64,000 nucleotides of DNA, taken from Taibaiella helva (GTDB taxonomy: Bacteria > Bacteroidota > Bacteroidia > Chitinophagales > Chitinophagaceae). The number at the start of each line of letters is the position of its first letter. Positions within the stretch are counted from its first letter, which is position 1. The stretch spans positions 534,731-598,730 of the forward strand of contig NZ_QUZZ01000002.1 of NCBI RefSeq assembly GCF_003545695.1, in the 5' to 3' direction. Shown piece by piece: positions 53,026 through 61,372 of the stretch. Position numbers and translations under genes: made by a program. Under the pieces are notes generated by a model that ran no database searches, was not told the DNA's origin, and saw only the letters and a program-made list of their open reading frames with translations.

Positions 53026-53436
53026 ATGGAACAGAAACCACCGTTACCGCCTTTCACCCTGGAAACCGCTACGCTGAAAGTACAGCTGGCTGAAGATGCC
53101 TGGAATACAAAAGATCCCGCAAAAGTAAGCCTGGCCTATACGCCCGACAGCGAGTGGCGCAACCGTTCCACTTTCCTCAGGGGACGGGAGGAGATCGTGG
53201 CTTTCCTGAAAGCCAAATGGGAGAAGGAGCTGGACTATAAACTGAAGAAAGAGCTCTGGGCTTTTACGGACAACCGCATTGCCGTGCGCTTTGAATACGA
53301 GTACCATGATGCCGGTGGGCAGTGGTTCAGGGCTTATGGCAATGAGAACTGGGAGTTTGACGGGCACGGGCTGATGCAGAAACGCTTCGCCAGCATTAAC
53401 GATCTGCCCATACGGGAGGAAGAACGCCGGCTTTAA
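53026..53436 (+). CDS. DUF1348 (SnoaL-like) protein
   Basis: A 136-residue NTF2-like protein with the DUF1348 pattern: [49 protein letters not shown] (motifs [24 protein letters not shown]), [31 protein letters not shown] and [10 protein letters not shown]. Function unknown; members are often linked to oxidative or chemical stress. ATG 53026 follows the promoter at the right distance. Confidence 0.87.
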   Translation: MEQKPPLPPFTLETATLKVQLAEDAWNTKDPAKVSLAYTPDSEWRNRSTFLRGREEIVAFLKAKWEKELDYKLKKELWAFTDNRIAVRFEYEYHDAGGQWFRAYGNENWEFDGHGLMQKRFASINDLPIREEERRL

Positions 53437-53460
53437 GCCCGGCTGCGCGGCATGAGGTCG

Positions 53461-53904
53461 CTACTGGTATGGGATCAAGCCCTTTTCCTGCAGCAGCTTT
53501 TGCTCATCGCCGGTAACATAGGCAAAGATGCTGACCGTGTCTCCCATTACCTGCACAAAGTAATGCACGTCGAAACCGATCTCGACCCTGTTACCTTCTT
53601 TTTTCCGGTAGAGGCTTTGCCAGTGGATCTTGACCATAGCATGCTGCTCGTCCAGCGGTGTAATGATCCGGGAACCGATCTTCATGGACAAAGTGCCGAT
53701 GCTCCGGTAAAAGGCATAACCCCTGGGGATCATTTCACGGAACTGGGCATTGTTCCTGCCGCATTGAACACCTTTGGGTCCGGCCTCCACGAAACAGGGG
53801 GCAAAGCAGGCGGCAGTACCCTCAACATCGGGCGCATCGCTGGCGAGGGCTTCGTTGAACCGCCGGGCATAGTCGTCAAAAAACTGGTGGATAAGCTCCT
53901 TCAT
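53461..53904 (-). CDS. SnoaL/NTF2-like protein
   Basis: A 147-residue protein: MKELIHQFFDDYARRFNEAL, EGTAACFAPCFVEAG, MVKIHWQSLYRKKEG and FDVHYFVQVMGDTVSIFAYV, an NTF2-like fold. Its start overlaps the stop of the DUF4919 gene by 4 bp, so the two are cotranscribed. Role unknown. Confidence 0.72.
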   Translation of the reverse strand: MKELIHQFFDDYARRFNEALASDAPDVEGTAACFAPCFVEAGPKGVQCGRNNAQFREMIPRGYAFYRSIGTLSMKIGSRIITPLDEQHAMVKIHWQSLYRKKEGNRVEIGFDVHYFVQVMGDTVSIFAYVTGDEQKLLQEKGLIPYQ

Positions 53905-54620
53905 CGCTTTTCTTTTTTAAGAGCATTGGCGCCTCCGCGGGACGGGGCTGTGGTATTGACTGCGTGCTGTATGGCAAAGTAAAGGATAACCGATTGCTGC
54001 TTTCCCTCTTTCCTGAATTTCATTTCCAGCATATCACAAAAATTGCCCTCGCTGTCTTCCGCGGATCCGGAACGACCCAGGTCGGCATGGTAGTATTTAT
54101 CGATAAAATTCTGACCGTCTTTCGGCCCTATGGCAAACATGGCATGGTCGGGCGTACGGCCGTCGGCGCTCCAGTCCATAGCCGCCATAAGGCGCCCGAA
54201 CTGTGCTTTGTACCAGGTTGAGCTGTCTTGCCGGTTCAGTTTGTGAAAAGCATAGGCCTTTTCAATAATGGCCTGCTGGTTGAGCGGGCGCAACTGCAGG
54301 AAGGAATCACAGAGCTTTATCGCTTCCTCATGCTGGGTCTTGTTATTGTATTCATAGATCCGCTTTTCCGTGGCCAGGTCCTCATAGGGGGTAAAAGGCT
54401 GCCGGCCTGTATAGCCGATCATCAGGTGCAACATCTGGGCTACGGTGACTGTGCTGTCGCCTTTAAGAAAACGGGAAAGCAGGCGGGGGTAATAAGCCGC
54501 ATCGGCTGTATCCCTGCTGCGCCGGAGTATGGTTTCGTAGTCTTTCCGGTAATTGAAATGCTGTGCCCGGCCGGTCAGCGCGAAGCCTGTAATGATCAGT
54601 AAGAGGCAGCAATATTTCAT
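53901..54620 (-). CDS. DUF4919 secreted protein
   Basis: A 239-residue protein: signal peptide MKYCCLLLIITGFALTGRAQ, then DYETILRRSRDTADAAYYPRLLSRFLKGDSTVTVAQMLHLMIGYTG (motifs YYPRLLSRFLKGDSTVT and MLHLMIGYTG), LRPLNQQAIIEKAYAFHKL and FIDKYYHADLGRS. This is the DUF4919 pattern common in Bacteroidota; function unknown, exported. Confidence 0.85.
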   Translation of the reverse strand: MKYCCLLLIITGFALTGRAQHFNYRKDYETILRRSRDTADAAYYPRLLSRFLKGDSTVTVAQMLHLMIGYTGRQPFTPYEDLATEKRIYEYNNKTQHEEAIKLCDSFLQLRPLNQQAIIEKAYAFHKLNRQDSSTWYKAQFGRLMAAMDWSADGRTPDHAMFAIGPKDGQNFIDKYYHADLGRSGSAEDSEGNFCDMLEMKFRKEGKQQSVILYFAIQHAVNTTAPSRGGANALKKEKR

Positions 54621-54650
54621 GAAGGTGCAGGCGGCTTGTATTTACAGGGA

Positions 54651-54658
54651 CAAATATA
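54651..54658 (-). promoter_or_regulatory. Promoter of DUF4919 operon
   Basis: Minus strand TATATTTG, exact TAnnTTTG box, 30 bp before ATG 54620. Confidence 0.55.
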
Positions 54659-54723
54659 GGAAATGCGGAAGCGGTCGGTTTTGTATGGCTGCTAAAAATA
54701 TCTGAAGAAAAAGGGACGGTTTT

Positions 54724-54753
54724 TTTGAAAATAAAAACAATTCCTTACTTTTG
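54724..54753 (+). promoter_or_regulatory. tRNA-Lys promoter
   Basis: TTTG (54724-54727) and TACTTTTG (54746-54753) match both Bacteroidota elements with an 18-nt spacer; the tRNA begins 28 bp later. Confidence 0.75.
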
Positions 54754-54781
54754 CACTCCGTTCAACGAACGAGTAACGGTC

Positions 54782-54854
54782 GATTTCGTAGCTCAGTTGG
54801 TAGAGCAATACACTTTTAATGTATGGGCCCTGGGTTCGAGTCCCAGCGGAATCA
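54782..54854 (+). tRNA. tRNA-Lys (anticodon TTT)
   Basis: A 73-nt cloverleaf. The acceptor stem GATTTCG pairs with CGGAATC (one G-T), discriminator A. The D arm is GCTC...GAGC, the anticodon stem is ATACA/TGTAT with loop CTTTTAA (anticodon TTT), and the T arm is CTGGG/CCCAG with TTCGAGT. CCA is not encoded. It sits at the border of an AT-rich accessory region and next to an integrase remnant, so it probably served as an integration target. Confidence 0.97.
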
Positions 54855-54867
54855 CAGAAATCAACTG

Positions 54868-54892
54868 AAAAGCGCACATAGGTGCGCTTTTT
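54868..54892 (+). terminator. tRNA-Lys terminator
   Basis: AAAAGCGCAC, loop ATAG, GTGCGCTTTTT: a compact hairpin with a T-run, 13 bp after the tRNA. Confidence 0.85.
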
Positions 54893-54935
54893 CTGTTTAA
54901 AACGCTTTTCATCAACGTTTTCTCCAAATAAGCAG

Positions 54936-55012
54936 TTCAAAGGAATTCAAAGAAATTCAACGATTATGGTGACCCTTTCGGTTACCATGCTAGTTACCTA
55001 AATTGGGTAACC
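54936..55012. repeat. Integrase-side repeats (possible arm sites)
   Basis: Direct repeats TTCAAAGGAA, TTCAAAGAAA and TTCAACG lie end to end (54936-54962). They are followed by four GGTnACC-type sites in alternating orientation: GGTGACC 54968, GGTTACC 54980, GTTACC 54993, GGTAACC 55006. The position between the tRNA and an integrase remnant suggests attachment or integrase arm sites. Confidence 0.4.
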
Positions 55013-55109
55013 GATTTCTATTAAAGCTTGTGTGGCGTGAGTTTTAAGGACTTCAAGTGTCGTTCCGGCAAGAGCAGGAATGTATTTGATAACTTAAAAT
55101 ACTTAGAAG

Positions 55110-55372
55110 ATGAAAAGTAGCTTTCGCTTTTATTCTGGCTTTTCAAGGCCAAAGCAACAAAAGATGGCAGAGCTCCGCTCTATGTAAGAGTTACCATTGA
55201 TGGACAGGTCGCTGAAATTTCCCTAAATCGTAAGATACATCCTGATTATTGGGATGTGGCCCTTAAGATGGATAAAGAGCCGGGTAGCTACTATCAAAAA
55301 GCTAAGGAATATGATATTGACAATAAATTCGGTCCTATAATCGACGCTATGTTGAAAACCGATAAGGGTTAA
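55110..55372 (+). pseudogene. Remnant of a tyrosine integrase (arm-binding domain only)
   Basis: From ATG 55110 (MKSSFRFY) and, after one frameshift near 55135, the text AKATKDGRAPLYVRVTIDGQ, then AEISLNRKIHPDYWD, DNKFGPIIDAML and a stop at 55372. This is the N-terminal arm-DNA-binding domain of Bacteroidota phage/CTn integrases (KxGxxPIYxRITVDGxRxEISxxRxIxPxxWD). The core-binding and catalytic domains (R..HxxR..Y) are absent, so the integrase is dead. Confidence 0.75.
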
Positions 55373-55575
55373 TATATTTGTTTGAATTACTCAGAAACAG
55401 TGCCTATTTGGGAGTTTCGTCTAATTTGGCCACCTGATTTCGGCACAAATTAATTAGGTTTAAATTTCAAAGGTACATTAGGAATCCAGGATGATATGGT
55501 ATAAGTTGAATTAATAATTTAGCTTGTATATTGATTGACTAAATAAACACCACTCATTTGACTTAAACTCCAAAT

Positions 55576-56238
55576 ATGACATCAAAATCGACAATTAGAC
55601 TAGAAAACATTGATCTTGAAGAGTTGAAAAGAGGTTGTAAAATTACAATTGAGAATGCTGAAGAAATGATTGAGGAAGCTGATATTCTAATTAATAATAA
55701 ACGATTTGCAAGAGCCTATACCCTTTATCAATTAGGGATAGAAGAAGTCGGAAAGAGTAATCTTTTGCTACAATTAATATTTGATTTAAAGATCGGGAGA
55801 AAGGTGGACGCCAAAGCTTTGAATAAAGAGTTTAAATTTCACCAGGCTAAATCAAAAAGCTCTATAGTGTTTGAAAAAGCCGCATTGCTATTAATGCTCA
55901 GTACTAGTCAAGAAGGAAGTGCACAGGAACGGGTGAAACAATTTTTTGAAGAAAGCGAAAAAGTTGACAAAGAAAATGCAAATATGCTCAACGATAATAA
56001 GAATAAAAGTCTTTATGTAGGTATAGAAAACGGGAAATTTATTAGTCCAAAATATATTATTACTACAGAAATGGCATTGAATCTAAGGACAAAAGCATTA
56101 ATTAGGACAAAAGCCGCTAAAGGACTTTTGGAAGGTTTCTTGAATGACATAGACACGCTGACATCAGCCATGAAAAATTTAGAAGATCAAGGGAAACAAG
56201 TTGATTCAGATATGGTAAAAGGCTTTTTTAAAGACTAA
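55576..56238 (+). CDS. AbiV-like HEPN abortive-infection protein
   Basis: A 220-residue, AT-rich gene. The N-terminal half matches the AbiV family: NAEEMIEEADILINNKRFARAYTLYQLGIEEVGKSNLL, with the helix carrying RAYTLYQLGIEEVGK typical of HEPN proteins; later KNKSLYVGIENGKFISP is the other AbiV hallmark. Lactococcal AbiV stops phage growth by blocking translation. A role in phage defence is inferred from family and from its place in a mobile region. No partner gene is adjacent; the next gene is a convergent recombinase. Confidence 0.75.
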   Translation: MTSKSTIRLENIDLEELKRGCKITIENAEEMIEEADILINNKRFARAYTLYQLGIEEVGKSNLLLQLIFDLKIGRKVDAKALNKEFKFHQAKSKSSIVFEKAALLLMLSTSQEGSAQERVKQFFEESEKVDKENANMLNDNKNKSLYVGIENGKFISPKYIITTEMALNLRTKALIRTKAAKGLLEGFLNDIDTLTSAMKNLEDQGKQVDSDMVKGFFKD

Positions 56239-56283
56239 CCTTTTCGAGTAATTTTTAATCGATTAACATCCAAGAGGAATCAG

Positions 56284-56311
56284 AAAAGCGACTCTAAATA
56301 GAGCCGCTTTT
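56284..56311. terminator. Bidirectional terminator between AbiV-like and recombinase genes
   Basis: AAAAGCGACTCTA pairs with TAGAGCCGCTTTT with one mismatch; A and T runs on both sides suit both convergent genes. Confidence 0.75.
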
Positions 56312-56315
56312 AATT

Positions 56316-57473
56316 TTAAAAGGTGTTCGATTCCCGTTCTTTATAGGTAATGATCATTTGCTGTTTGATGACATAACGCATTCCTTCGTCCTCTACGCCC
56401 AGCACATAGCCACTAAGAACAGCCCTGAAGATATCATGAAGTTCGTCGGCACGTTTGTTGCAACAGCAACCCGGCGTATTGCACTTATAATAGTACTTCT
56501 GGTTTTTCCATGCCTTGTAAGCACGCAGAAACCTACCGCATTGGTCGCATTTCAGGAAGCGTTTTAAAGGGGCCTTATTATTTTCCGGAAGAACTGAATA
56601 CCCGGACTTATGGCTTCCTGCCATGATCTGATTTACCTCCAGGAACAGCTCCCTGGATACTGCCCGCTCCTGGATGCCTTCCAGTACTTGGCCTTCCAGC
56701 GCCTTATGGACGATCAGGCCGCAATAAAAAGGGTTACGAAGCAGATCGGACAAACGCTGGTTGCTTAGCTTAAGCCCCATTTCCGCCAGCTTCTTGCGTA
56801 CATCTTCACTTGACATCCCTGATGCCTTCCATTCAAAAGCATAACGGATCAGTTTGCCTTTTGCATTCAGGATGATCTGCTTTGGCTTCCCTTCAGTGCG
56901 AACAATATCGTAACCTACTGGAACGGTAGTACACCAGATACCGGCCAGCAGCTTTTCCTTGACCCCTGCCATACATTTCTCCCTGCGAAGCTGATTGTCA
57001 TATTCGGAGAAGATAAATTGTATGTTTTGGTGGAACCTTCCGCTGGGTGTTGTCGTATCGGTAGGCTGTGTGACTGCAAAGACGGCAATGCCCTGCTTCT
57101 TCAACTGGTCTGCAATATAGATCGCATTGGCGCCAGACCGGCTGAATCTGTCCACACTATAGACAATGATAATAGAGATTTTCTCTTTGCTCCTTTTCAC
57201 AAAGGTCAGCATACGGTTAAACTCTTTGCGCTCATCGGTTTTCGCACTTTCATAAGTACCGCCGAAATGTCCCAGAATTGGTATGCTATTTTTGATAGCG
57301 TAATGCTCACAGTCTTTTCGCTGTGTTTCCAGACTCATGCCCTTAGTCTGCTCTTTACTCGAGACACGGGTATAGATCACGCAGTTACCTTTTGATGCCT
57401 GACGTTTCTGCTCTCCTTTTGCAAATGGGGAAAACACCAGCAGGTTATCAGATTGCTTCAATGCAGTGCTCAT
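56316..57473 (-). CDS. Serine recombinase (resolvase plus recombinase domain)
   Basis: A 385-residue site-specific recombinase. The catalytic domain has YTRVSSKEQ (active Ser in VSS), SLETQRKDCEHYA, IIVYSVDRFSRSG and FSEYDNQLRREKC. The recombinase domain follows (PVGYDIVR, FEWKASGMSSEDVRKKL, NQRLSDLLRNPFYCGLIVH). A zinc ribbon has CDQCGRF and CNTPGCCC. Large serine integrases usually exceed 450 residues; the short coiled-coil end here is at the low limit. It would excise or integrate DNA. It overlaps the next gene by 4 bp. Confidence 0.88.
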   Translation of the reverse strand: MSTALKQSDNLLVFSPFAKGEQKRQASKGNCVIYTRVSSKEQTKGMSLETQRKDCEHYAIKNSIPILGHFGGTYESAKTDERKEFNRMLTFVKRSKEKISIIIVYSVDRFSRSGANAIYIADQLKKQGIAVFAVTQPTDTTTPSGRFHQNIQFIFSEYDNQLRREKCMAGVKEKLLAGIWCTTVPVGYDIVRTEGKPKQIILNAKGKLIRYAFEWKASGMSSEDVRKKLAEMGLKLSNQRLSDLLRNPFYCGLIVHKALEGQVLEGIQERAVSRELFLEVNQIMAGSHKSGYSVLPENNKAPLKRFLKCDQCGRFLRAYKAWKNQKYYYKCNTPGCCCNKRADELHDIFRAVLSGYVLGVEDEGMRYVIKQQMIITYKERESNTF

Positions 57474-57718
57474 GCAGCTTTCTTTTTAGGGGTTATAATT
57501 AGGTCGATTGCCTTTTTGTTGTATTGCAGCATTCCCGTCCTGGTATGCAGATAAAGAATAGCTCTTGTAAAACATTTTGCGGCCTCTATAATGGCAGCCA
57601 ACGCTTCATCATTATGATCCTTGAACCAGGGCAGGCCTTTTAGGTCGCTTACCGTCAGGTCTTCCTTTCTCTTCAGCGATAGGTCTATTCTTGCTCCTCC
57701 AGCTTGTTCCTTTGCCAT
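57470..57718 (-). CDS. Small partner protein of the serine recombinase
   Basis: An 82-residue soluble protein: RIDLSLKRKEDLTVSDLKGLPWFKDHNDEALAAIIEAAKCFTRAILYLHTRTG (motifs LKGLPWFKDHNDEA and IIEAAKCFTRAILY). I do not recognise a family. It overlaps the recombinase start by 4 bp (ATGA), so both are made together, which suggests a role as a directionality or regulatory factor (inference). Confidence 0.65.
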   Translation of the reverse strand: MAKEQAGGARIDLSLKRKEDLTVSDLKGLPWFKDHNDEALAAIIEAAKCFTRAILYLHTRTGMLQYNKKAIDLIITPKKKAA

Positions 57719-58444
57719 AACAGTTACTATTATTAAGAAATGAAAAGGTTATTCTATTGTGTTTTTAATTTGAAAGCCAACTACGGGTCAATGTGATATT
57801 TGTAAAAGCAGCAAGTAACAAGCAATGACAAATGGTTTCGTTTCTGATACACCGAAGCGGTCTGCTACCTTTGTAACCGACCTCAACCGATAGTATAAAC
57901 CCTGTGGTCCTTTTTCACCGTTTGAGGTCTTCTGCAAAAATACAATATATTGATTATCAAATGTTTAAAATTATATTTGATAAAATTGATAGCCCACGAT
58001 CCATGTTGTTCATCCTCCAATTCCTATGTACTTTACAATAATCACATCATAAGCTCTGTTTGTTTTATTGTTACATAATAAGGGCTAAAGCAGTTGAATA
58101 GTAGGATGTAAGCGGCCTGTTTCTTGCCTGTACCGCAGGCTTCCGGAATTTATTTCGGTGGCAGCTTTGCATCCTCTCTTTTCTGCATGCCTCTGCCTGA
58201 TACAATCAGGCTATAAAGAAAAGCCGTATCAACTAGGTAGGGTATTCCTATAGGGGTACCTATATTTTGCATTATCGCAAAATAAGACAGCTCATGACAC
58301 GGAGATAGAAGCGTGGTTAAAGAGGTATGGGGTACTGGCCTTGCCATAAAGGCGCAGACCTGAAGTCGTGATTCAGAATAGGAATGATCGAATAGCACGG
58401 GGAAGAAACACGCCCAGGTGTTGTCTAACTTGCAGACGGTATGA
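57719..58444. other. Non-coding stretch upstream of recombinase operon
   Basis: 726 bp with no gene I can support. TATTTTTG on the minus strand (57935-57942) could drive the recombinase operon. On the plus strand TACCTTTG (57866-57873) is an exact -7 box pointing into a region with no gene but with an inverted repeat GACCTCAA (57879-57886) and TTGAGGTC (57922-57929). Confidence 0.45.
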
Positions 58445-59302
58445 TTATCCTCCGGTATTGTCTTTGTACTTTTTGCGCAGACCGTAGGGCAGTTCCTTTA
58501 TAGCCCTGGCCAGTTCTTCATCTATCAGCCCTACGGCACCTTCTATGCCCAGGTCCACAAAATAAGGCCGGATGAATTTGAGATCTTCGATAAGTGGAAC
58601 GTCCGTTTTGTAATTCGGCATCCGCAGGTACTTTTTGTAAATATCAGAGTTCTGTATGGTGGTGAACTTTGTGCCGGTAAGTAAGTGAGCCCAACGGGCA
58701 ACGCTGCTCACAGAACCATTGTTTCTTGCCTCAATGCCTAAGGCTTTGAGCAGGTAGTAAATGGCCAGTAGTTGCCTTGATTTGGTGGCCTCCTTATCTG
58801 TTGCTTCTGCTGTCAGTCCATTGGCAGCCTCATTCTGTACTATTTCCTGCGGCTCTTTACCGGCGTCCTGCAGGTAAAGGTTGGTCCTGTGCCAGTACAG
58901 CACATTATTACACATGGTCACTACTGCTTGCATCTGCTCCGGAGTTACAGATTGCTCCTCCAGGCCATTGTATTCTTCATCCGTATAAATGTCTGTTTCC
59001 GCCAGCAGCAGGTCAAGATAAAAGTACTGGTAAAAGCGTTTACTGTGGTAAGCCTGAAACCGGCTGCCGTATTTTTGGAGCAGGGCATCCTCTTTAGCAT
59101 AGTATGCCTGGTAATACTTTTCCTCCCTTTGCTGGCTGTAGCGGTTTAATTGTTCCAGCATCATCAGGAGGTGATTGGTAAGCTCCAACTGCTCTGTTGG
59201 TGTATAGGCAGTAAGCATGTCTTCATAATCCCGCACGAACCTTCGGGCAAGTAATGATGATATTTGCTGGCTGCTGTATTGTTTGCGTTCTTGTCCGGGC
59301 AT
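58445..59302 (-). CDS. Unknown 285-aa helical protein of the mobile region
   Basis: A 285-residue, mostly helical, soluble protein with many Tyr and Gln (YYQAYYAKEDALLQKYGSRF; FYQYFYLDLLLAETDIYTDEE). The C-terminal third reads LLAIYYLLKALGIEARNNGS, then VARWAHLLTGTKFTTIQNSDIYKKYLRMPN and LIEDLKFIRPYFVDLGI, and looks like a conserved domain that I associate with Bacteroidota mobile elements but cannot name. No function is claimed. Intact and in its own transcription unit. Confidence 0.6.
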   Translation of the reverse strand: MPGQERKQYSSQQISSLLARRFVRDYEDMLTAYTPTEQLELTNHLLMMLEQLNRYSQQREEKYYQAYYAKEDALLQKYGSRFQAYHSKRFYQYFYLDLLLAETDIYTDEEYNGLEEQSVTPEQMQAVVTMCNNVLYWHRTNLYLQDAGKEPQEIVQNEAANGLTAEATDKEATKSRQLLAIYYLLKALGIEARNNGSVSSVARWAHLLTGTKFTTIQNSDIYKKYLRMPNYKTDVPLIEDLKFIRPYFVDLGIEGAVGLIDEELARAIKELPYGLRKKYKDNTGG

Positions 59303-59686
59303 AAAGCTGATATTTCCGGTTAGGCTTGAAAATCACTGTAGTAAAAGAGTCAATAGAAGTGCAAGAAGCAAGATGTTTTGTACCTATGTAAACGCTGTTG
59401 TAGTTGAATTATTGCCGTTTCAAGGGGTTAGCAACGGTTTTTATGCTGCATTTGAGGCGTAAAATCACGCCTGTGTACCTTCCTAAAAATATTATACAAC
59501 GGTTGAGTTAATGAAAATAGCTTCTCCCTACCTACAGTTTTGGGGGAAACTCAACCATTGCTTTATTGCTGTTATGTTGTCCTCGCTCTTAGGGGGATAA
59601 GTCACTCCAAAATTACTTTCCAGTGCTATTTTATTAGATCCTATGGAAGTTTAACATCCGCTCAATTAGCAATCAAGGTGGCAGCG
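59303..59686. other. Non-coding stretch
   Basis: 384 bp without a gene. It holds an inverted repeat GGTTGAGTT (59501-59509) with AACTCAACC (59548-59556) and a short hairpin AGGCGT/ACGCCT (59455-59472), neither with a clear role. Confidence 0.4.
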
Positions 59687-59984
59687 CTAATCTTTAAACC
59701 ATAGCCCGTTTCTGTAATACTCTACAGCAGCCCGTTTAAAGATAAGATCATAGTGGGAAGCAGCTTCGTCCGTAGTGGCTTGAAACAAAATATTCTGTGT
59801 GGTTAAGAGTTCTATGGCGGGGATCAAACCTTTTTCAAATCGTTTTTGTGCGAAGTTCATGGCAGTTTCGGCCAAGCGTGCGGCGCTCCTGGCCCCGATA
59901 TATGTTTGATAGGAAGTGCTGGCATCATTGCAAGCCTTGTAGACGGCTTGTTTAGCATCTAAAACAGGTGTTGTAAGACCAAGC
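59687..59984 (-). pseudogene. 3' fragment of a TolC-type outer membrane efflux gene
   Basis: The minus-strand frame ending at 59687 encodes YQTYIGARSAARLAETAMNF, AQKRFEKGLIPAIELLTTQN and a YRNGLWFKD end, the last helices of TolC-family proteins. Reading upstream, the frame shifts by one base near 59941 (TTAGATGCTAAACAAGCCGT continues the family text DAKQAV) and all similarity ends by 59984. So it is a 5'-truncated, frameshifted leftover of a ~450-residue gene. Confidence 0.75.
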
Positions 59985-60067
59985 TAATCTTCTTAAATTT
60001 TACCCATAACTTTTTGCCTTGAAACTATGTTAGCTATCTTGCTTTACAACAAGGCGTTTATCAGTCG

Positions 60068-60814
60068 TTAGGCTATTCTTAGCAATGCCGGCTTTGCAAT
60101 CCTTATAATTTTCAACCACCGCAATAAGAGTATGACGGGATAAACAGGGTCAATTTCATGCCAACGGTTACCAAAATTGATAGCGGAAGGATGTTTGTGA
60201 TGATTATTGTGGTACGACTCTCCCAGCATCAAGATGTCAACGAAAAGCAGGTTATGGGAGGTATTGCTCAGTCTGAAATTCTTATACCCATATTTATGAG
60301 CAAACCAGTTGATGATGGCTCCATGAAAGGGCCCCATCAGAATGACAAGCGGCAACAGCAGGTATAACCACGGAGATGATGCAAACAAGATAAAAAACAA
60401 AATGTAACCAAGGCTCCATAGTAATTTTGATACTTTTGAATTAGCCCACTTGTCGAATCGTGGCCATTCCGGCAGATTTTTAGCAAAACGCTCTTCTATG
60501 GCCATTTTACCATTTAAAATGCTGGCGTATATTTTTTTTGTCCGCCACATCATGCTAAACAGGTTGGAAGAAAAATTGGGAGAGTGGGGATCTTTTGCTG
60601 TATCAGTATACGCATGATGCATGCGATGCATTATAGCATAGGCGCGTGCGCTCATATAAGACGACCCCTGCGTTATGTAGGCGAATATAAAGAAAAACCG
60701 TTCCCAGAATTTACTCATGGTAAATGCATGATGGGCAGCATACCGATGCTGGAAAAACGTCTGAGAGAATAAAGAAAAATACCATATCCCTACGAAAAAA
60801 AGAAGAACTATCAT
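60068..60814 (-). CDS. Acyl-CoA / fatty acid desaturase
   Basis: A 248-residue integral membrane desaturase with the three histidine boxes: HRYAAHH, HRMHHAYTD and HNNHHKHP. Two hydrophobic helix pairs surround them (FFVGIWYFSLFSQTFF; LGYILFFILFASSPWLYLLLPLVIL). It inserts a double bond into fatty acyl chains with a di-iron centre, which would adjust membrane fluidity. Slightly shorter at the N-terminus than many relatives but all catalytic boxes are present. It lies between two gene fragments in the accessory region. Confidence 0.88.
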   Translation of the reverse strand: MIVLLFFVGIWYFSLFSQTFFQHRYAAHHAFTMSKFWERFFFIFAYITQGSSYMSARAYAIMHRMHHAYTDTAKDPHSPNFSSNLFSMMWRTKKIYASILNGKMAIEERFAKNLPEWPRFDKWANSKVSKLLWSLGYILFFILFASSPWLYLLLPLVILMGPFHGAIINWFAHKYGYKNFRLSNTSHNLLFVDILMLGESYHNNHHKHPSAINFGNRWHEIDPVYPVILLLRWLKIIRIAKPALLRIA

Positions 60815-61138
60815 AAAACCAATTTTTGAATTAATAATTGAATGCAGAAATTGATTTTAAAAGAAGCCACTTATATTGAGGTCAATAAAGAGCAGAAACC
60901 AGAAGAAAGGATTGCTGTATTCGAGTCCTACTAAAGGTAATCTATTTGTTGTTAAGGCAGAGACAATATTGCAAGGATAGTGTATCAGATATGTTGATAA
61001 TGACTAAAACACCGATAAAATGAATAAGCCCCTTCTAAAATATGTTGGAAAGCGGGCCGGATTTAGCCATCCCGCTTTCTTTTCGGTATATCTCTGTCGA
61101 AAAGACTTGAGAGAACAGTAAGTACAGCGAATACCGTA
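60815..61138. other. Non-coding stretch
   Basis: 324 bp, AT-rich. A 30-codon frame at 60842-60934 has no other support. Nothing else seen. Confidence 0.4.
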
Positions 61139-61372
61139 ATGTTAACTGTTAACGAAGCAGCAGATGGCTTTAGTGAAAACATGAAGGCCTTGCAGGGCAA
61201 TTATTTCCTTAAAGGTTATTATAAGCGTAAAGCGAAGAAAGCTGCTAATGACAAGGTCGCTCAGGACACTACTTCAACAAACGATATTAACAGAGATCTG
61301 GATGAAGATGAATTACGAGCTATCATAGCAGATGCCCAAAGAGCTCTTGATTTAAAAAATAGTAAAGAGTGA
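61139..61372 (+). pseudogene. C-terminal fragment of an MCE/MlaD-family protein
   Basis: The 77-codon frame begins LTVNEAADGFSENMKALQGN, then YFLKGYYKRKAKKAANDK and a polar tail. The first 40 residues match the end of Bacteroidota MCE (MlaD-like lipid transport) proteins, where the last helix reads ADGFSENMxALxxNFFLRGYFKKK. The ~250 upstream residues, including the MCE domain, are missing, so this is a truncated remnant that may still be read as a short protein. Confidence 0.6.

Noticed and set aside
58150..58398. An 82-codon minus-strand frame in the gap upstream of the recombinase operon
   Set aside because: Composition is not protein-like and there is no promoter or start context.
59501..59556. 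Inverted repeat GGTTGAGTT/AACTCAACC as an insertion-sequence end pair
   Set aside because: Only 38 bp lie between the arms and there is no transposase or target duplication.
60842..60934. A 30-codon frame starting MQKLILKEATYIEV
   Set aside because: Too short, no family and no regulatory signals; may be the start of a lost gene but cannot be supported.
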